Notes: generated by a model from the letters alone, not told the origin. Positions 53,830 to 62,737 are shown, counted from the stretch's first letter. The stretch is DNA of 64,000 nt from Ulvibacterium marinum (GCF_003626755.1 NZ_RBCJ01000001.1:868001-932000); one strand, 5' to 3'. Numbers and translations are program-made.

Positions 53830-56800
53830 CTAAATGAATTCTGGGTTTACTTCTTTTTCAATGTATACAATGATTTTATTTTCAACATCATATCCCATAA
53901 GCTCCAAGGTATCCGCATACATATATAGTTGTTCATGATGCTTAGTATTCTTCTTCCCGGTTTTATAATCTATTATGGTGGCTTTGTTATCCTTAAGCAC
54001 CACTCTATCTGGCCTCAAGATTATGCCATCTTTTGAAATGATATCCTTCTCGTTCTTTATGATGTTTCCCTTGCTATAATAGTCTAGCAATTTTGGGTGG
54101 TAGATAATCTTATGGATTATGGCCTTTAGTAAATTGGTTTCGTTCCCTTCAATGTCCCCATTTTGGATCAAATGATCAAAAGTAACTTCCAAATCTTCCG
54201 GTGTTTCAATTTTGCCTAATATATAATGTATAAGGTTCCCTTTTAAAATGGCTGCTTCTCTTTCTGTATCCCATAGCATACCAGATTTGGATAAGATTTG
54301 AAAACCTGTCCTATCTTTGAATGAATAGGTGTAAGGGATATTCTCTTCCAAATGTTGTGAGCTACTTTTGGGCGATGGCGATGGCAGGGTACCAAATAGG
54401 TATTGCGAATTGTTTTCCTGCCATATTCCTTTTTCTTTTAAAAAATGGATAAATAGCCCGGAATACCTATCTGTTTTATGGCCGCCTTTTGAAGTTAAAT
54501 CCTTTTCCGAGATAATATATAAACCTTTAATGGCACGGGTAAGGGCTACATATAATATGTTAAAGGCATCCAATTCCAATTTGTATTGTTCTTCATCGAA
54601 TAATTCAGCGCCCATTTTACCGTATCCGCCCATTTCTTTTTTCTTACTGATCAAAACCTCTGAAAAATCGCAAAAGCGATCCTTTTTCACAGACAACCAT
54701 AGTTTGGGGTCTATCTCTTCATATATATAGGAATTGGCATATGGAAAAATTACAATGGGGAATTCCAGTCCTTTGGCCTTATGTATGGTCATTATCTGTA
54801 CGGCATTGTAAGCCGTGGGAGGTGTTATGCTTAACTTTTCCTTCTTCTTTTCCCAATGTGATAAAAAAGCCGATATACCACCTTCTTCCTTATGCTCTGT
54901 TTCCAAGGCAAAATCCAACAGATTCACCAAATAGGCATCCGATTTTTCTGCTAGGCGAAACTGCCTTATCGCGTATTCCAAGCTATCGTAAACCGATAAT
55001 CTATTCAGCTCCTCCGGATTAAAATCGTATTCCTCTTGTAATAAGGATGTGGGATTTTCTAAATGAGTTACTATAAAGGAATGTTTCCCATGTATATCGC
55101 CGACTAGAAAATTTAGGATTTGATAACTCGTTTCCAAATCCCCTGGTTGATTGGCGTAGGTAAGAAGGTTTATAAGAAAATCTACTTTAGGACTTTTTTT
55201 GAGTAATAAGGTTTCTGATGAGACGATAGGAATATTTTGGCGCATCAAAAAGTCCGACAAAAGAATCCCGTGCTTTCTTTTACGGGTAAGAATACAGATA
55301 TCCTCAAATCGATATTCCTTTTCCAATAATTCCCCAATGTGTTCAAAAACTTTATGACAATATAACTCGTCAAGGTTCTGGTCTACTCCATTTTCCAAAA
55401 AAGTGATTTTGACCAAGCCTTCATTTTGTGTATTGAACTCCTGTTCGTTGCCCTTTTCAAATAGGATGTTATACATTTTGTTGTTAAGAAAAGGGCTTGT
55501 ACTTTTAAAAAAGGAATTATTGAACTTTACAATTTCCTCAAAACTGCGGTAATTTTTAGGGAGGGTCTCTATAGTTGGAGAAATGACAAATGGATTGACG
55601 GTTAAATTCATAAGGTTCAGAAACTGTTCCGCTTTACCTCCCCGCCAACGGTATATGGCCTGTTTGGCATCCCCTACCAAGAAGAGGGATCCACTTTCAC
55701 TGGCCAGGGCATTGTCTATAAGAGGAGTGAGGTTGTTCCATTGCATTTCTGATGTATCCTGGAATTCATCAATAAAGTAATGACGATACTTTTCCCCCAA
55801 GCGTTCATAGATAAAAGGGGCAGGTTGATTTTTAATTTCCTTGGATATTATGGAATTAAACTCAGAAATGGACAATTGATCATGTTCCGTTTGGATGTTT
55901 TGCACTTCCCGATGAATGGCATTTAGCAAGGTTAGGGGAACTATGTTTGCATAAACATTTCTTAGAAACGCCCTATGGTACAGGATTTCTTTTATTCCAA
56001 GGTATACAGTAAGAAGATTTGTAGCAAATTCCAGTGAGGGAAGCTCAATACCAGACTTCAATATTTTTCCCTCCAAAAGGGAGTCTTCCAATTTATTGTT
56101 GTAGAGCTTGTAAAGATTAAATTCCGATTCGCTGATTTTTTTAAAATGATTGGGCAGCGTTTCCCTTGGGAAGTCACGGGCTTCCAATCCTGAAGCATTG
56201 ATTATTTCCAAAGCATCGTATGCCAATAACACCGCCTTCTTTTCCAGTGATTTGATTTCAGAACGAATATGCTTTTTTAACGCCGTAAAATCGTCCAAGG
56301 TTCTGTTTTCCAGATTTTTTATGTAATGGGCATGGGTCTCGTTAAACAGAAGTGTTCCTATTTTGTTAAGGTCAAAGACTATATCCCAACTCTTATTATC
56401 GTCTATTTTTTCAAGTGCAAATTCAATGAGTACCTGGGTCAATTGTTTCTCGTTCCCTGCTTTATCAATAAGACGATCTACCGCCTCACTTAGGACAATG
56501 TCGTTGTCCAAAATCACTTCAAAATTCTGGGGCAATTTTAAATCCCGGGCAAAAGTCCGAATCAGACGGTGCGTGAATTTATCTATAGTGGAAACATTAA
56601 AAAAGGCATAATTATGAAGTATGTCCTTAAGTGTGAGCCTTGAACGATTTCGTAAGGTCTCCTGACTTAATTTCAGACCGCCCATAACATCCAAAAACAA
56701 TGGGGCTGCCTTTTTTAAATCCGTTGTGCGACTAAAATCAAATAGGTTATCCAAAATACGGTTTTTCATTTCGTTAACCGCTTTATTGGTAAATGTAATG

Positions 56801-56922
56801 GCTAAAATCTTCTTGAAACTTTTGGGTGAGGAAAGGGCAATTTTTAAATACTCCCTTGTAAGAGCATACGTTTTGCCTGACCCTGCGGAAGCGTTATATA
56901 TTTTGAAAGAAGTATTCGACAT
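53830..56922 (-). CDS. AddA-like UvrD helicase with C-terminal nuclease
   Basis: The 1030-residue protein is a superfamily 1A helicase: Walker A in 'NASAGSGKTYALTREYLK' (about 10-27), motif II 'FIDEFQDTSEMQW' (near 385), 'LVGDAKQAIYRWRGG', motif IV-V region with 'TIHKAKGLEFPIV' and motif VI 'LYVALTRAIKGLY'. The C-terminus has a PD-(D/E)XK nuclease motif 'IIDYKTGKK' near 983 with 'HEQLYMYA' after it. Together with the AddB-like protein it should unwind and resect broken DNA ends. The gene leads the minus-strand group; kbl follows 12 bp behind. Confidence 0.9.
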   Translation of the reverse strand: MSNTSFKIYNASAGSGKTYALTREYLKIALSSPKSFKKILAITFTNKAVNEMKNRILDNLFDFSRTTDLKKAAPLFLDVMGGLKLSQETLRNRSRLTLKDILHNYAFFNVSTIDKFTHRLIRTFARDLKLPQNFEVILDNDIVLSEAVDRLIDKAGNEKQLTQVLIEFALEKIDDNKSWDIVFDLNKIGTLLFNETHAHYIKNLENRTLDDFTALKKHIRSEIKSLEKKAVLLAYDALEIINASGLEARDFPRETLPNHFKKISESEFNLYKLYNNKLEDSLLEGKILKSGIELPSLEFATNLLTVYLGIKEILYHRAFLRNVYANIVPLTLLNAIHREVQNIQTEHDQLSISEFNSIISKEIKNQPAPFIYERLGEKYRHYFIDEFQDTSEMQWNNLTPLIDNALASESGSLFLVGDAKQAIYRWRGGKAEQFLNLMNLTVNPFVISPTIETLPKNYRSFEEIVKFNNSFFKSTSPFLNNKMYNILFEKGNEQEFNTQNEGLVKITFLENGVDQNLDELYCHKVFEHIGELLEKEYRFEDICILTRKRKHGILLSDFLMRQNIPIVSSETLLLKKSPKVDFLINLLTYANQPGDLETSYQILNFLVGDIHGKHSFIVTHLENPTSLLQEEYDFNPEELNRLSVYDSLEYAIRQFRLAEKSDAYLVNLLDFALETEHKEEGGISAFLSHWEKKKEKLSITPPTAYNAVQIMTIHKAKGLEFPIVIFPYANSYIYEEIDPKLWLSVKKDRFCDFSEVLISKKKEMGGYGKMGAELFDEEQYKLELDAFNILYVALTRAIKGLYIISEKDLTSKGGHKTDRYSGLFIHFLKEKGIWQENNSQYLFGTLPSPSPKSSSQHLEENIPYTYSFKDRTGFQILSKSGMLWDTEREAAILKGNLIHYILGKIETPEDLEVTFDHLIQNGDIEGNETNLLKAIIHKIIYHPKLLDYYSKGNIIKNEKDIISKDGIILRPDRVVLKDNKATIIDYKTGKKNTKHHEQLYMYADTLELMGYDVENKIIVYIEKEVNPEFI

Positions 56923-56993
56923 TCCAATTGCAAAATACGGAATCTGAAATGGTTCTTAACAAATAATTATGGGAATATGTTTGTTAAAAAATG

Positions 56994-57001
56994 TAAATTT
57001 G
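56994..57001 (+). promoter_or_regulatory. Possible -7 box for superoxide dismutase
   Basis: TAAATTTG fits TAnnTTTG and lies 36 bp before the ATG. A TTG at the usual -33 distance is not visible. Confidence 0.45.
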
Positions 57002-57037
57002 AGTTGCAATATTTATTAACTAAAAACACTATAAAAA

Positions 57038-57646
57038 ATGGCTTTTGAACTACCTAAATTACCTTATGCCTACGACGCATTGGAACCACATATTGATGCC
57101 AGGACCATGGAAATCCACCATACAAAACACCATAATGGCTATACTACAAAATTGAACGGGGCGATAGAGGGGAGTAATCTTGAAAATAAGAGCATTGAGG
57201 ACATTCTTAAAGAATTGGACATGTCCAATTCTGCTGTTCGAAATAATGGCGGAGGATATTATAACCATGCGTTGTTTTGGGAAATTATGTCGCCCAATGG
57301 AGGGGGAGCCCCATCCGGGGAATTGGCAAACGCGATAGAAAGTGCCTTTGGTTCTTTCGATGGCTTCAAGGACGAATTTAGCGGTGCTGCGGGATCAAGG
57401 TTCGGATCGGGCTGGGCTTGGCTATGTGTACATCCGGGAGGAGAGTTGAAGGTTTGCTCCACCCCTAACCAAGATAATCCGTTGATGCCGGAAGCGGGCT
57501 GTGATGGTTATCCTATTTTAGGATTGGATGTTTGGGAGCATGCCTATTATTTGAATTATCAGAACAGGAGACCTGATTATATCAACGCATTTTTTAATGT
57601 AATCAATTGGGAAAAAGTAAGCGAGCTGTATGCGTCCAATAGTTAG
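57038..57646 (+). CDS. Superoxide dismutase, Fe/Mn type
   Basis: The 202-residue enzyme converts superoxide to oxygen and peroxide. Metal ligands are His27 ('EIHHTKHH'), His77 ('[11 protein letters not shown]'), Asp164 and His168 ('LDVWEHAYY'). Length is normal, and there is no signal peptide, so it is cytoplasmic. 'GSGWAWL' and 'QDNPLMP' are shared by both metal types, so Fe and Mn cannot be told apart with confidence. A strong terminator follows 48 bp after the stop, so it is a single-gene unit. Confidence 0.95.
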   Translation: MAFELPKLPYAYDALEPHIDARTMEIHHTKHHNGYTTKLNGAIEGSNLENKSIEDILKELDMSNSAVRNNGGGYYNHALFWEIMSPNGGGAPSGELANAIESAFGSFDGFKDEFSGAAGSRFGSGWAWLCVHPGGELKVCSTPNQDNPLMPEAGCDGYPILGLDVWEHAYYLNYQNRRPDYINAFFNVINWEKVSELYASNS

Positions 57647-57694
57647 CGGATGACATTAGATAGATTGGGGGTTGGAGTTAATCCTAAGTTATGG

Positions 57695-57722
57695 AATCCC
57701 GCGTTTTCGCGGGATTTTTTTA
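57695..57722 (+). terminator. Terminator of superoxide dismutase
   Basis: A 9-bp stem AATCCCGCG/CGCGGGATT (57695-57703 with 57708-57716) with a TTTT loop, followed by TTTTT. Confidence 0.93.
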
Positions 57723-57738
57723 TGGTCTTTTTAAAATA

Positions 57739-57809
57739 GAAAAGGGTGGAGAAGCCTCCACCCTTTTCGTCCCAAATCTTACCATAAACTTAACCTACTT
57801 ATGCTATGG
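57739..57809. repeat. Tandem hairpin-box unit 1
   Basis: A 13-bp stem (57739-57751 with 57756-57768, core AGGGTGGAG/CTCCACCCT) is followed by a 39-nt box (57771-57809) beginning CCCAAATCTTACCAT and ending TACTTATGCTATGG. In this copy the ATG of the box is ATA. It is the first of four units spaced 205-211 nt apart. Confidence 0.85.
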
Positions 57810-57943
57810 CAATACTAAATTACTGGTATTGTGGGAAATAAAAAAGAAATTTTAAGAAATTTTAAGGGATTTAAACCGAAAGAACATGGATTAATACAGA
57901 TAAAAGTGGGTTAAACCTTGTTAAATACTTGACTGTCAGCAAT

Positions 57944-58014
57944 AAAAATGGCGGAGCTCAGCTCCGCCATTTTTCCCCAAATCTTACCATGAACTTAACC
58001 TACTTATGCTATGG
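57944..58014. repeat. Tandem hairpin-box unit 2
   Basis: A 14-bp stem (57944-57957 with 57961-57974, core TGGCGGAGC/GCTCCGCCA) with a 3-nt loop, then the 39-nt box (57976-58014) in the ATG form. The 75 bases from 57989 can be read as a 24-codon frame starting 'MNLTYLCYGPP'. The following about 70 nt are nearly identical to those after unit 3. Confidence 0.85.
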
Positions 58015-58156
58015 TCCTCCAAACATAGTGCAAGGATTCTATTTTGAAAAAGGTTTTGGATGAACGTCCTTATCCTTGGATGAAATGCTTCCTTAAGCAC
58101 ATTATCCGATTAAATAATGGGAGAAAGGAAATACAACTAAAAATTTGGGTGTAAAT

Positions 58157-58225
58157 AAAAAGGCGGAGCTCAGCTCCGCCTTTTTCCCCAAATCTTACCA
58201 TGAACTTAACCTACTTATGCTATGG
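58157..58225. repeat. Tandem hairpin-box unit 3
   Basis: A 13-bp stem (58157-58169 with 58173-58185, core GGCGGAGC/GCTCCGCC), loop TCA, then the 39-nt box (58187-58225), identical to that of unit 2. The 24-codon frame (58200-58274) is also kept. Units 2 and 3 look like a recent duplication. Confidence 0.85.
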
Positions 58226-58363
58226 TCCTCCAAACATAGTGCAAGGATTCTATTTTGAAAAAGGTTTTGGATGAACGCCCTTATCCTTGGTTGAAATACT
58301 TCGTAGAGGTTATTGTCCTATTAAATTAGAAGAAAAGGAATACAAAATACATTTGCCCCAAAT

Positions 58364-58434
58364 AAAAAAGGTGGAGAAGCCTCCACCTTTTTTGCCCCAA
58401 ATCTTACCATGAACTTAACCTACTTATGCTATGG
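58364..58434. repeat. Tandem hairpin-box unit 4
   Basis: A 13-bp stem (58364-58376 with 58381-58393, core GGTGGAG/CTCCACC) with a 4-nt loop AAGC, then the 39-nt box (58396-58434) identical to units 2 and 3. The sequence after the box differs from the other units. The stem core is the same as in unit 1, whereas units 2 and 3 share another core. Confidence 0.85.
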
Positions 58435-58496
58435 CAGACCTAAAATAGGTTGGCTGTACTCCTTATAGACCATAAACCCGACGAAAGGCAACAATG

Positions 58497-58532
58497 ATCG
58501 ATGAAATGCACAAATTTGTGCGTTTCATCGAT
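58497..58532. repeat. Long near-perfect inverted repeat after purF
   Basis: ATCGATGAAATGCACAAA (58497-58514) pairs with the following 18 bases (58515-58532) with a single G-T wobble, so it is close to a full palindrome. It lies 8 bp after the purF stop on the minus strand. It may be the purF terminator, though no T-tract follows, or a protein-binding site. Confidence 0.7.
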
Positions 58533-58540
58533 AAAAGCAC

Positions 58541-60439
58541 TTAGTAAGCTCTTTGGTTCTTACCTTCAAAAAAGTTAATAAATGCCTTATTTACTACCCT
58601 ATTCCCTCCAGGGGTGGGATAGTTACCGGTGAAATACCAATCGCCTAAATTTTTGGGACAAGCTTCGTGGAGGCTTTCAATAGTCTGGTATATAATCTGT
58701 ACTTCAGACCTAATATCTTTGGGGCTTAATAGTTGCCCAATTTTATAGGATATCTCTTCAGCCGTAAATGGCGCATAGAATTCTTTCACATAATTGATGA
58801 CGTCCTTATCCTTGGTTTGTAATTGATCAACACATTTCCTATATATATCTTCTACAACAGAGTAGCTTCCATTTTCATTATGTAGTGCCAGGGCCGCACG
58901 AAATGCAATGAAATCCTCTAATTTTGCCATATCGATTCCATAACAATCGGGATACCTGATTTGAGGGGCCGAGGAAACTACAATTATTTTTTTGGGAGAT
59001 AAACGATCTAAAATTCTTAGGATACTCTTTTTTAAAGTTGTGCCCCTCACAATGCTATCATCTATAATAACAAGGTTGTCCCCTTTTTTAACCGAACCAT
59101 AGGTGATGTCGTAGACGTGGGTCACAAGATCGTCTCTGCTACTGTCTTGGGTAATAAAGGTTCTTAACTTTGCGTCTTTGATTGCTACTTTCTCGATCCT
59201 TGGCCTTACTTCCAAAATTTCATGCAGCTGCTCACTTGTTATTTTGCTGCCTATGGACAAAATTTGTTCTTCCTTTTTTTTGTTAAGATAATTTTGGGCT
59301 TCTTTAACCATCCCCAGAAATGAGGTTTCGGCAGTATTTGGTATATAGGAGAATACCGTTTTTTTGATATTACCGTCAATGGCGGTCAAAATTTGTGGGA
59401 AGATTTTTTCCCCTAATTCTTTGCGTTCTTGGTATATTTCCTTGTCACTTCCCCTGGAAAAATAAATGCGTTCAAAAGAACAGGCTTTTCTTTCTGTTGG
59501 TTCAAGTATTTCCTTTATATCGGAAACCCCGTTCTTTTTTATAATAATGGCATGCCCTGGTTCAAGCTCCTTCACATCTTCATAACTTACATTGAAGACG
59601 GTCTGTATGGCGGGCCGTTCCGATGCTACCACAACAACTTCATCATCTTTATAATAATAGGTAGGACGAATTCCTGCGGGATCTCGCAGTACAAATGCAT
59701 CCCCATGGCCTAACAACCCCGCCATGGCGTAACCACCATCCCAATTTTTTGCGGCACGTTTTAAAATCTTGGAAACTCGTAATCGTTCAGCGATCAACGG
59801 AGAGGCCTCCTGTTTTGTATATCCCTCTTTTTTAATTTGTTTATAAAGCTTGGCGACGGCATCATCCAAAAAGTGACCTATTTTTTCCATAACGGTTATC
59901 GTATCCGCCATTTCCTTGGGATGCTGTCCCAATTGCACCAAATTATCAAATAGCTCATGTACATTGGTCATGTTAAAATTCCCTGCCACTATTAGATTAC
60001 GGTGCATCCAGTTATTCTGCCTCAAAAAAGGATGTACGCTTTCTATACTGTTTTTGCCAAAAGTTCCATAACGTACATGGCCCAATAAAAGTTCCCCTAC
60101 ATAGGGGATGTTCTTTTTTTGCCAGGCAACATTATCAACCTCCTCGGGATGTGCTTTGAAAGCCGAATTAATACGATTTGTAATTTGTGCAAAGATATCC
60201 TGTATGGGTTGCTGTTCTATGGATCGCACCCTGCTCATATACCTTTCCCCGGCCGCCATATCCAATTTAATACTGGCAAAACCTGCCCCATCCTGCCCTC
60301 GGTTATGTTGCTTCTCCATCATTAGGTACATTTTATTTACCCCATAAAAGGCTGTACCGTATTTTTTATGATAGTATTCCAAGGGCTTCAACAGGCGTAT
60401 TACGGAAATCCCACACTCATGTTTGATAGCGTCGCTCAT
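58541..60439 (-). CDS. purF: Amidophosphoribosyltransferase, long form
   Basis: The 632-residue enzyme makes phosphoribosylamine from PRPP and glutamine, the first step of purine synthesis. The glutaminase Cys is Cys9 ('KHECGISVIRLL'), so removal of an eight-residue propeptide is expected. 'HNRGQDGAGFA' and 'LLGHVRYGT' follow, and the PRPP site is 'VIIDDSIVRGTTLKKS' near 460. It is longer than the usual 470-510 residues, with extra sequence in the glutaminase half and at the C-terminus. A terminator separates it from the PfkB kinase upstream. Confidence 0.94.
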   Translation of the reverse strand: MSDAIKHECGISVIRLLKPLEYYHKKYGTAFYGVNKMYLMMEKQHNRGQDGAGFASIKLDMAAGERYMSRVRSIEQQPIQDIFAQITNRINSAFKAHPEEVDNVAWQKKNIPYVGELLLGHVRYGTFGKNSIESVHPFLRQNNWMHRNLIVAGNFNMTNVHELFDNLVQLGQHPKEMADTITVMEKIGHFLDDAVAKLYKQIKKEGYTKQEASPLIAERLRVSKILKRAAKNWDGGYAMAGLLGHGDAFVLRDPAGIRPTYYYKDDEVVVVASERPAIQTVFNVSYEDVKELEPGHAIIIKKNGVSDIKEILEPTERKACSFERIYFSRGSDKEIYQERKELGEKIFPQILTAIDGNIKKTVFSYIPNTAETSFLGMVKEAQNYLNKKKEEQILSIGSKITSEQLHEILEVRPRIEKVAIKDAKLRTFITQDSSRDDLVTHVYDITYGSVKKGDNLVIIDDSIVRGTTLKKSILRILDRLSPKKIIVVSSAPQIRYPDCYGIDMAKLEDFIAFRAALALHNENGSYSVVEDIYRKCVDQLQTKDKDVINYVKEFYAPFTAEEISYKIGQLLSPKDIRSEVQIIYQTIESLHEACPKNLGDWYFTGNYPTPGGNRVVNKAFINFFEGKNQRAY

Positions 60440-60453
60440 TTTACTTTTAAATT

Positions 60454-60477
60454 AAAAAAGCCCTGATTTATCAGGGC
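60454..60477 (-). terminator. Terminator between the PfkB kinase and purF
   Basis: A 7-bp stem GCCCTGA/TCAGGGC (60460-60466 with 60471-60477) with a 4-nt loop. On the minus strand it is followed by six Ts. It lies 7 bp after the kinase stop and 15 bp before the purF start codon. Confidence 0.85.
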
Positions 60478-60483
60478 ATGTAC

Positions 60484-61410
60484 TCATTGTAATTCGATTT
60501 CAAATTGTGTCAGGGCTTTAAATTGATGTAACCTTTTGCTCACCTCTGCCTTTTCCAAGTCCTGCATCCGTTCCGTTCCAAAACGCTCAACACAGAACGA
60601 AGCTAGATTGGAACCATGGATAACAGCATTTTTAATACTATTGAAGGAAGTATTCCCCGTTGCAGCTAAGTAGCCCGAAAATCCTCCTGCAAAGGTGTCA
60701 CCGGCCCCTGTAGGATCAAAAACCTCCTCTAGTGGAAGGGCGGGGGCATAAAACACATTGTCCTTACAGAATAAGAGAGCACCATGTTCTCCCTTTTTTA
60801 TGACTACATACTTTGGTCCCATTTTCTGTATTTCCTCGGCTGCCTTTACCAAAGAGTGTTCGTTTGTAAGTTGTCTGGCCTCCTCATCGTTAATGGTGAG
60901 GACATCGATCATTTTAATTGCTTCCAATAATTCTTGCAATGCATTGTCCATCCAAAAATTCATCGTATCCAAAACGATTAGGTTTGGTCGTTTTGTCATT
61001 TGGTTTATTACGCTGATTTGGATATTAGGGTGCAGATTGCCCAACATGACAACCTCAGAATTCCTGTAATCATTGGGGACAATGGGATTAAAATCGGCTA
61101 ACGTATTCAACTCCGTTATGAGGGTGTCCCTTGCATTAAGGTCATTATGATATTTGCCTTTCCAATAAAATGTCTTTCCGCCCTTAACAATTTCCAGTCC
61201 TGAAAGGTCGATACCTTTTCCGGAAAGGATATCCAGATATTCTTGGGGCATATCATCGCCTACTACGGAAACAATGGCCGAGTTTACATTAAACTGTGAT
61301 GCCGCTAGGCCAATGAAAGTCGCAGCTCCGCCTAAGATTTTATCTGTTTTTCCGAATGGTGTTTCAATGGCATCAAAGGCGACCGTTCCAACAATCAGGA
61401 GTTTACCCAT
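60484..61410 (-). CDS. PfkB-family carbohydrate/nucleoside kinase
   Basis: The 308-residue ribokinase-fold protein has 'GGAATFIGLAASQF' near the start (substrate-side motif) and the family's ATP/anion-hole motif 'FDPTGAGDTFAGGF' near residue 235 with the catalytic Asp. The substrate could be a sugar or nucleoside; resemblance is general. It sits between purine genes (purF downstream, rnhA-purN upstream), which hints at nucleoside salvage (inference). TATATTTG on the minus strand (61431-61438) is a probable -7 box. Confidence 0.88.
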   Translation of the reverse strand: MGKLLIVGTVAFDAIETPFGKTDKILGGAATFIGLAASQFNVNSAIVSVVGDDMPQEYLDILSGKGIDLSGLEIVKGGKTFYWKGKYHNDLNARDTLITELNTLADFNPIVPNDYRNSEVVMLGNLHPNIQISVINQMTKRPNLIVLDTMNFWMDNALQELLEAIKMIDVLTINDEEARQLTNEHSLVKAAEEIQKMGPKYVVIKKGEHGALLFCKDNVFYAPALPLEEVFDPTGAGDTFAGGFSGYLAATGNTSFNSIKNAVIHGSNLASFCVERFGTERMQDLEKAEVSKRLHQFKALTQFEIELQ

Positions 61411-61430
61411 TTAACATTTAAAATTTGCTG

Positions 61431-61438
61431 CAAATATA
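61431..61438 (-). promoter_or_regulatory. Possible -7 box for the PfkB kinase
   Basis: TATATTTG on the minus strand fits TAnnTTTG, 20 bp before the ATG. No TTG is found at the usual distance upstream. Confidence 0.45.
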
Positions 61439-61532
61439 CGGTTTTGAAATGCTAATAGCGAGTGTGTGACAAATCAAGTTATTAAAACTCTTCAAATGGA
61501 TGGCACTGGTCTTTTGGAATGTGGGAAGAGCC

Positions 61533-62168
61533 TTACTTTCTGCCAAAATCGGCTGGGATTTCGCCCCAAGCCTTGGTTTCCCATTTTACGATAGGAGTAC
61601 TGTAGGAATTGCTTTTCAACCAGGAGACCGCACGGCGGATAAGGTCAAAAAGTGGTTTGTTCTTTTCGGTCTCTTTCAATTGGGTATTACAGCTTTTCCT
61701 CCGAACCCAACTGATTGCGGTTCTGGAGTCCGAGTAAATGAGGCGATTACTTCTACGCTCCTTTAAAAATGCCAACCCATGTACAATGGCCAAAAATTCC
61801 CCAATGTTGTTGGTTCCTTCCACAAAAGGACCTTGTCTAAATAGTTTTTTACCCGTTTTGGTATCCACGCCTTGGTATTCCATAACCCCTGGGTTACCGC
61901 TGGATGCCGCATCAACAGAAATAGAGTGGTAATTGGGACTTCCAATTTTAAGAAGTTGTTGTGGGGTAAGCCCTTTACTATCCTTCTTTGTGCCTTTGTG
62001 TATCTCATAAGAATCATTATAGGCATCTTGGGCAGCCTTTAAGCTGGGGAAGGATTTATATTGTGCCCCCTTATAACCTGATATGGCCTCTTTACACTCT
62101 TCCCAAGTGGTGTAGATACCTGGTCTTTTCCCTTTCCAGACCGTATAAAATTTCTTTTTTTTGGCCAT
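61533..62168 (-). CDS. rnhA: Ribonuclease H with N-terminal hybrid-binding domain
   Basis: The 211-residue protein cuts RNA in RNA-DNA hybrids. An N-terminal viroplasmin-like domain ('KFYTVWKGKRPGIYTTWEEC', 'YKSFPSLKAAQDAY') binds the hybrid, as in eukaryotic RNase H1; the catalytic part has 'SVDAASSGNPGVMEYQ' (Asp), 'NNIGEFLAIVHGL' (Glu) and 'IYSDSRTAISW' (Asp). Its ATG overlaps the purN stop by one base (TAATG), so translation is coupled. Small residues 'CNTQLKE' form the usual basic handle region only partly. Confidence 0.93.
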   Translation of the reverse strand: MAKKKKFYTVWKGKRPGIYTTWEECKEAISGYKGAQYKSFPSLKAAQDAYNDSYEIHKGTKKDSKGLTPQQLLKIGSPNYHSISVDAASSGNPGVMEYQGVDTKTGKKLFRQGPFVEGTNNIGEFLAIVHGLAFLKERRSNRLIYSDSRTAISWVRRKSCNTQLKETEKNKPLFDLIRRAVSWLKSNSYSTPIVKWETKAWGEIPADFGRK

Positions 62169-62737
62169 TACCCTTCATTAAGAAGTTTCTCGATAATTTT
62201 TGGAAAGTACTCATACTCCAGTGCTTGTACTTTGTTAGCTATGGCCTGGACAGTATCTTCTGGGGATATACGGGTCTTAGCCTGATATATAATGGCCCCT
62301 TCATCATAATTTTCGTTCACAAAATGTATCGTTATCCCGGTTTCGGTCTCCATATTGTCCTTGACCGCCTGGTGCACATGATTCCCGTACATACCTTTTC
62401 CCCCATATTTGGGCAATAATGCAGGGTGAATGTTAATAATTTTATCTGGAAAATCTTGAATCAATTCCTGCGGCATCCTCCATAAAAATCCGGCCAATAC
62501 AATAAGATCTGGACTTAATGTCCTTAGAATTTTACGAACTAGACCTTTTTCATAAAAAGAACTCCTATTAAAATACAAGGCGCCAATATTTAGTTTATTA
62601 CATCTTTCCAGAACCTTGGCATCCTTATTATTGGAAAGTACCGCCGTTATCGTAACTTTCGGATTGAATTTAAAATATTGTACAATGTTTTCCACATTTG
62701 AACCGGAACCCGAGGCAAACAGGACTATATTTTTCAT
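62168..62737 (-). CDS. purN: Phosphoribosylglycinamide formyltransferase
   Basis: The 189-residue enzyme transfers a formyl group from 10-formyl-THF to GAR in purine synthesis. It begins 'NIVLFASGSGSNVENIVQYF', with the phosphate loop 'GSGSN', and has the catalytic Asn and His in 'IINIHPALLPKYGGKGMYG' and Asp in 'NENYDEGAIIYQ'. Length is typical. It heads the purN-rnhA unit and is divergent from acpP across 163 bp. Confidence 0.96.
   Translation of the reverse strand: MKNIVLFASGSGSNVENIVQYFKFNPKVTITAVLSNNKDAKVLERCNKLNIGALYFNRSSFYEKGLVRKILRTLSPDLIVLAGFLWRMPQELIQDFPDKIINIHPALLPKYGGKGMYGNHVHQAVKDNMETETGITIHFVNENYDEGAIIYQAKTRISPEDTVQAIANKVQALEYEYFPKIIEKLLNEG

Noticed and set aside
57739-58434. 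Tandem units as a CRISPR array
   Set aside because: Only four units, spaced over 200 nt, with long hairpins and no short uniform repeat-spacer pattern or cas genes nearby.
61500-61766. Open frame opposite rnhA
   Set aside because: Shadow frame of a well supported gene; no motif.
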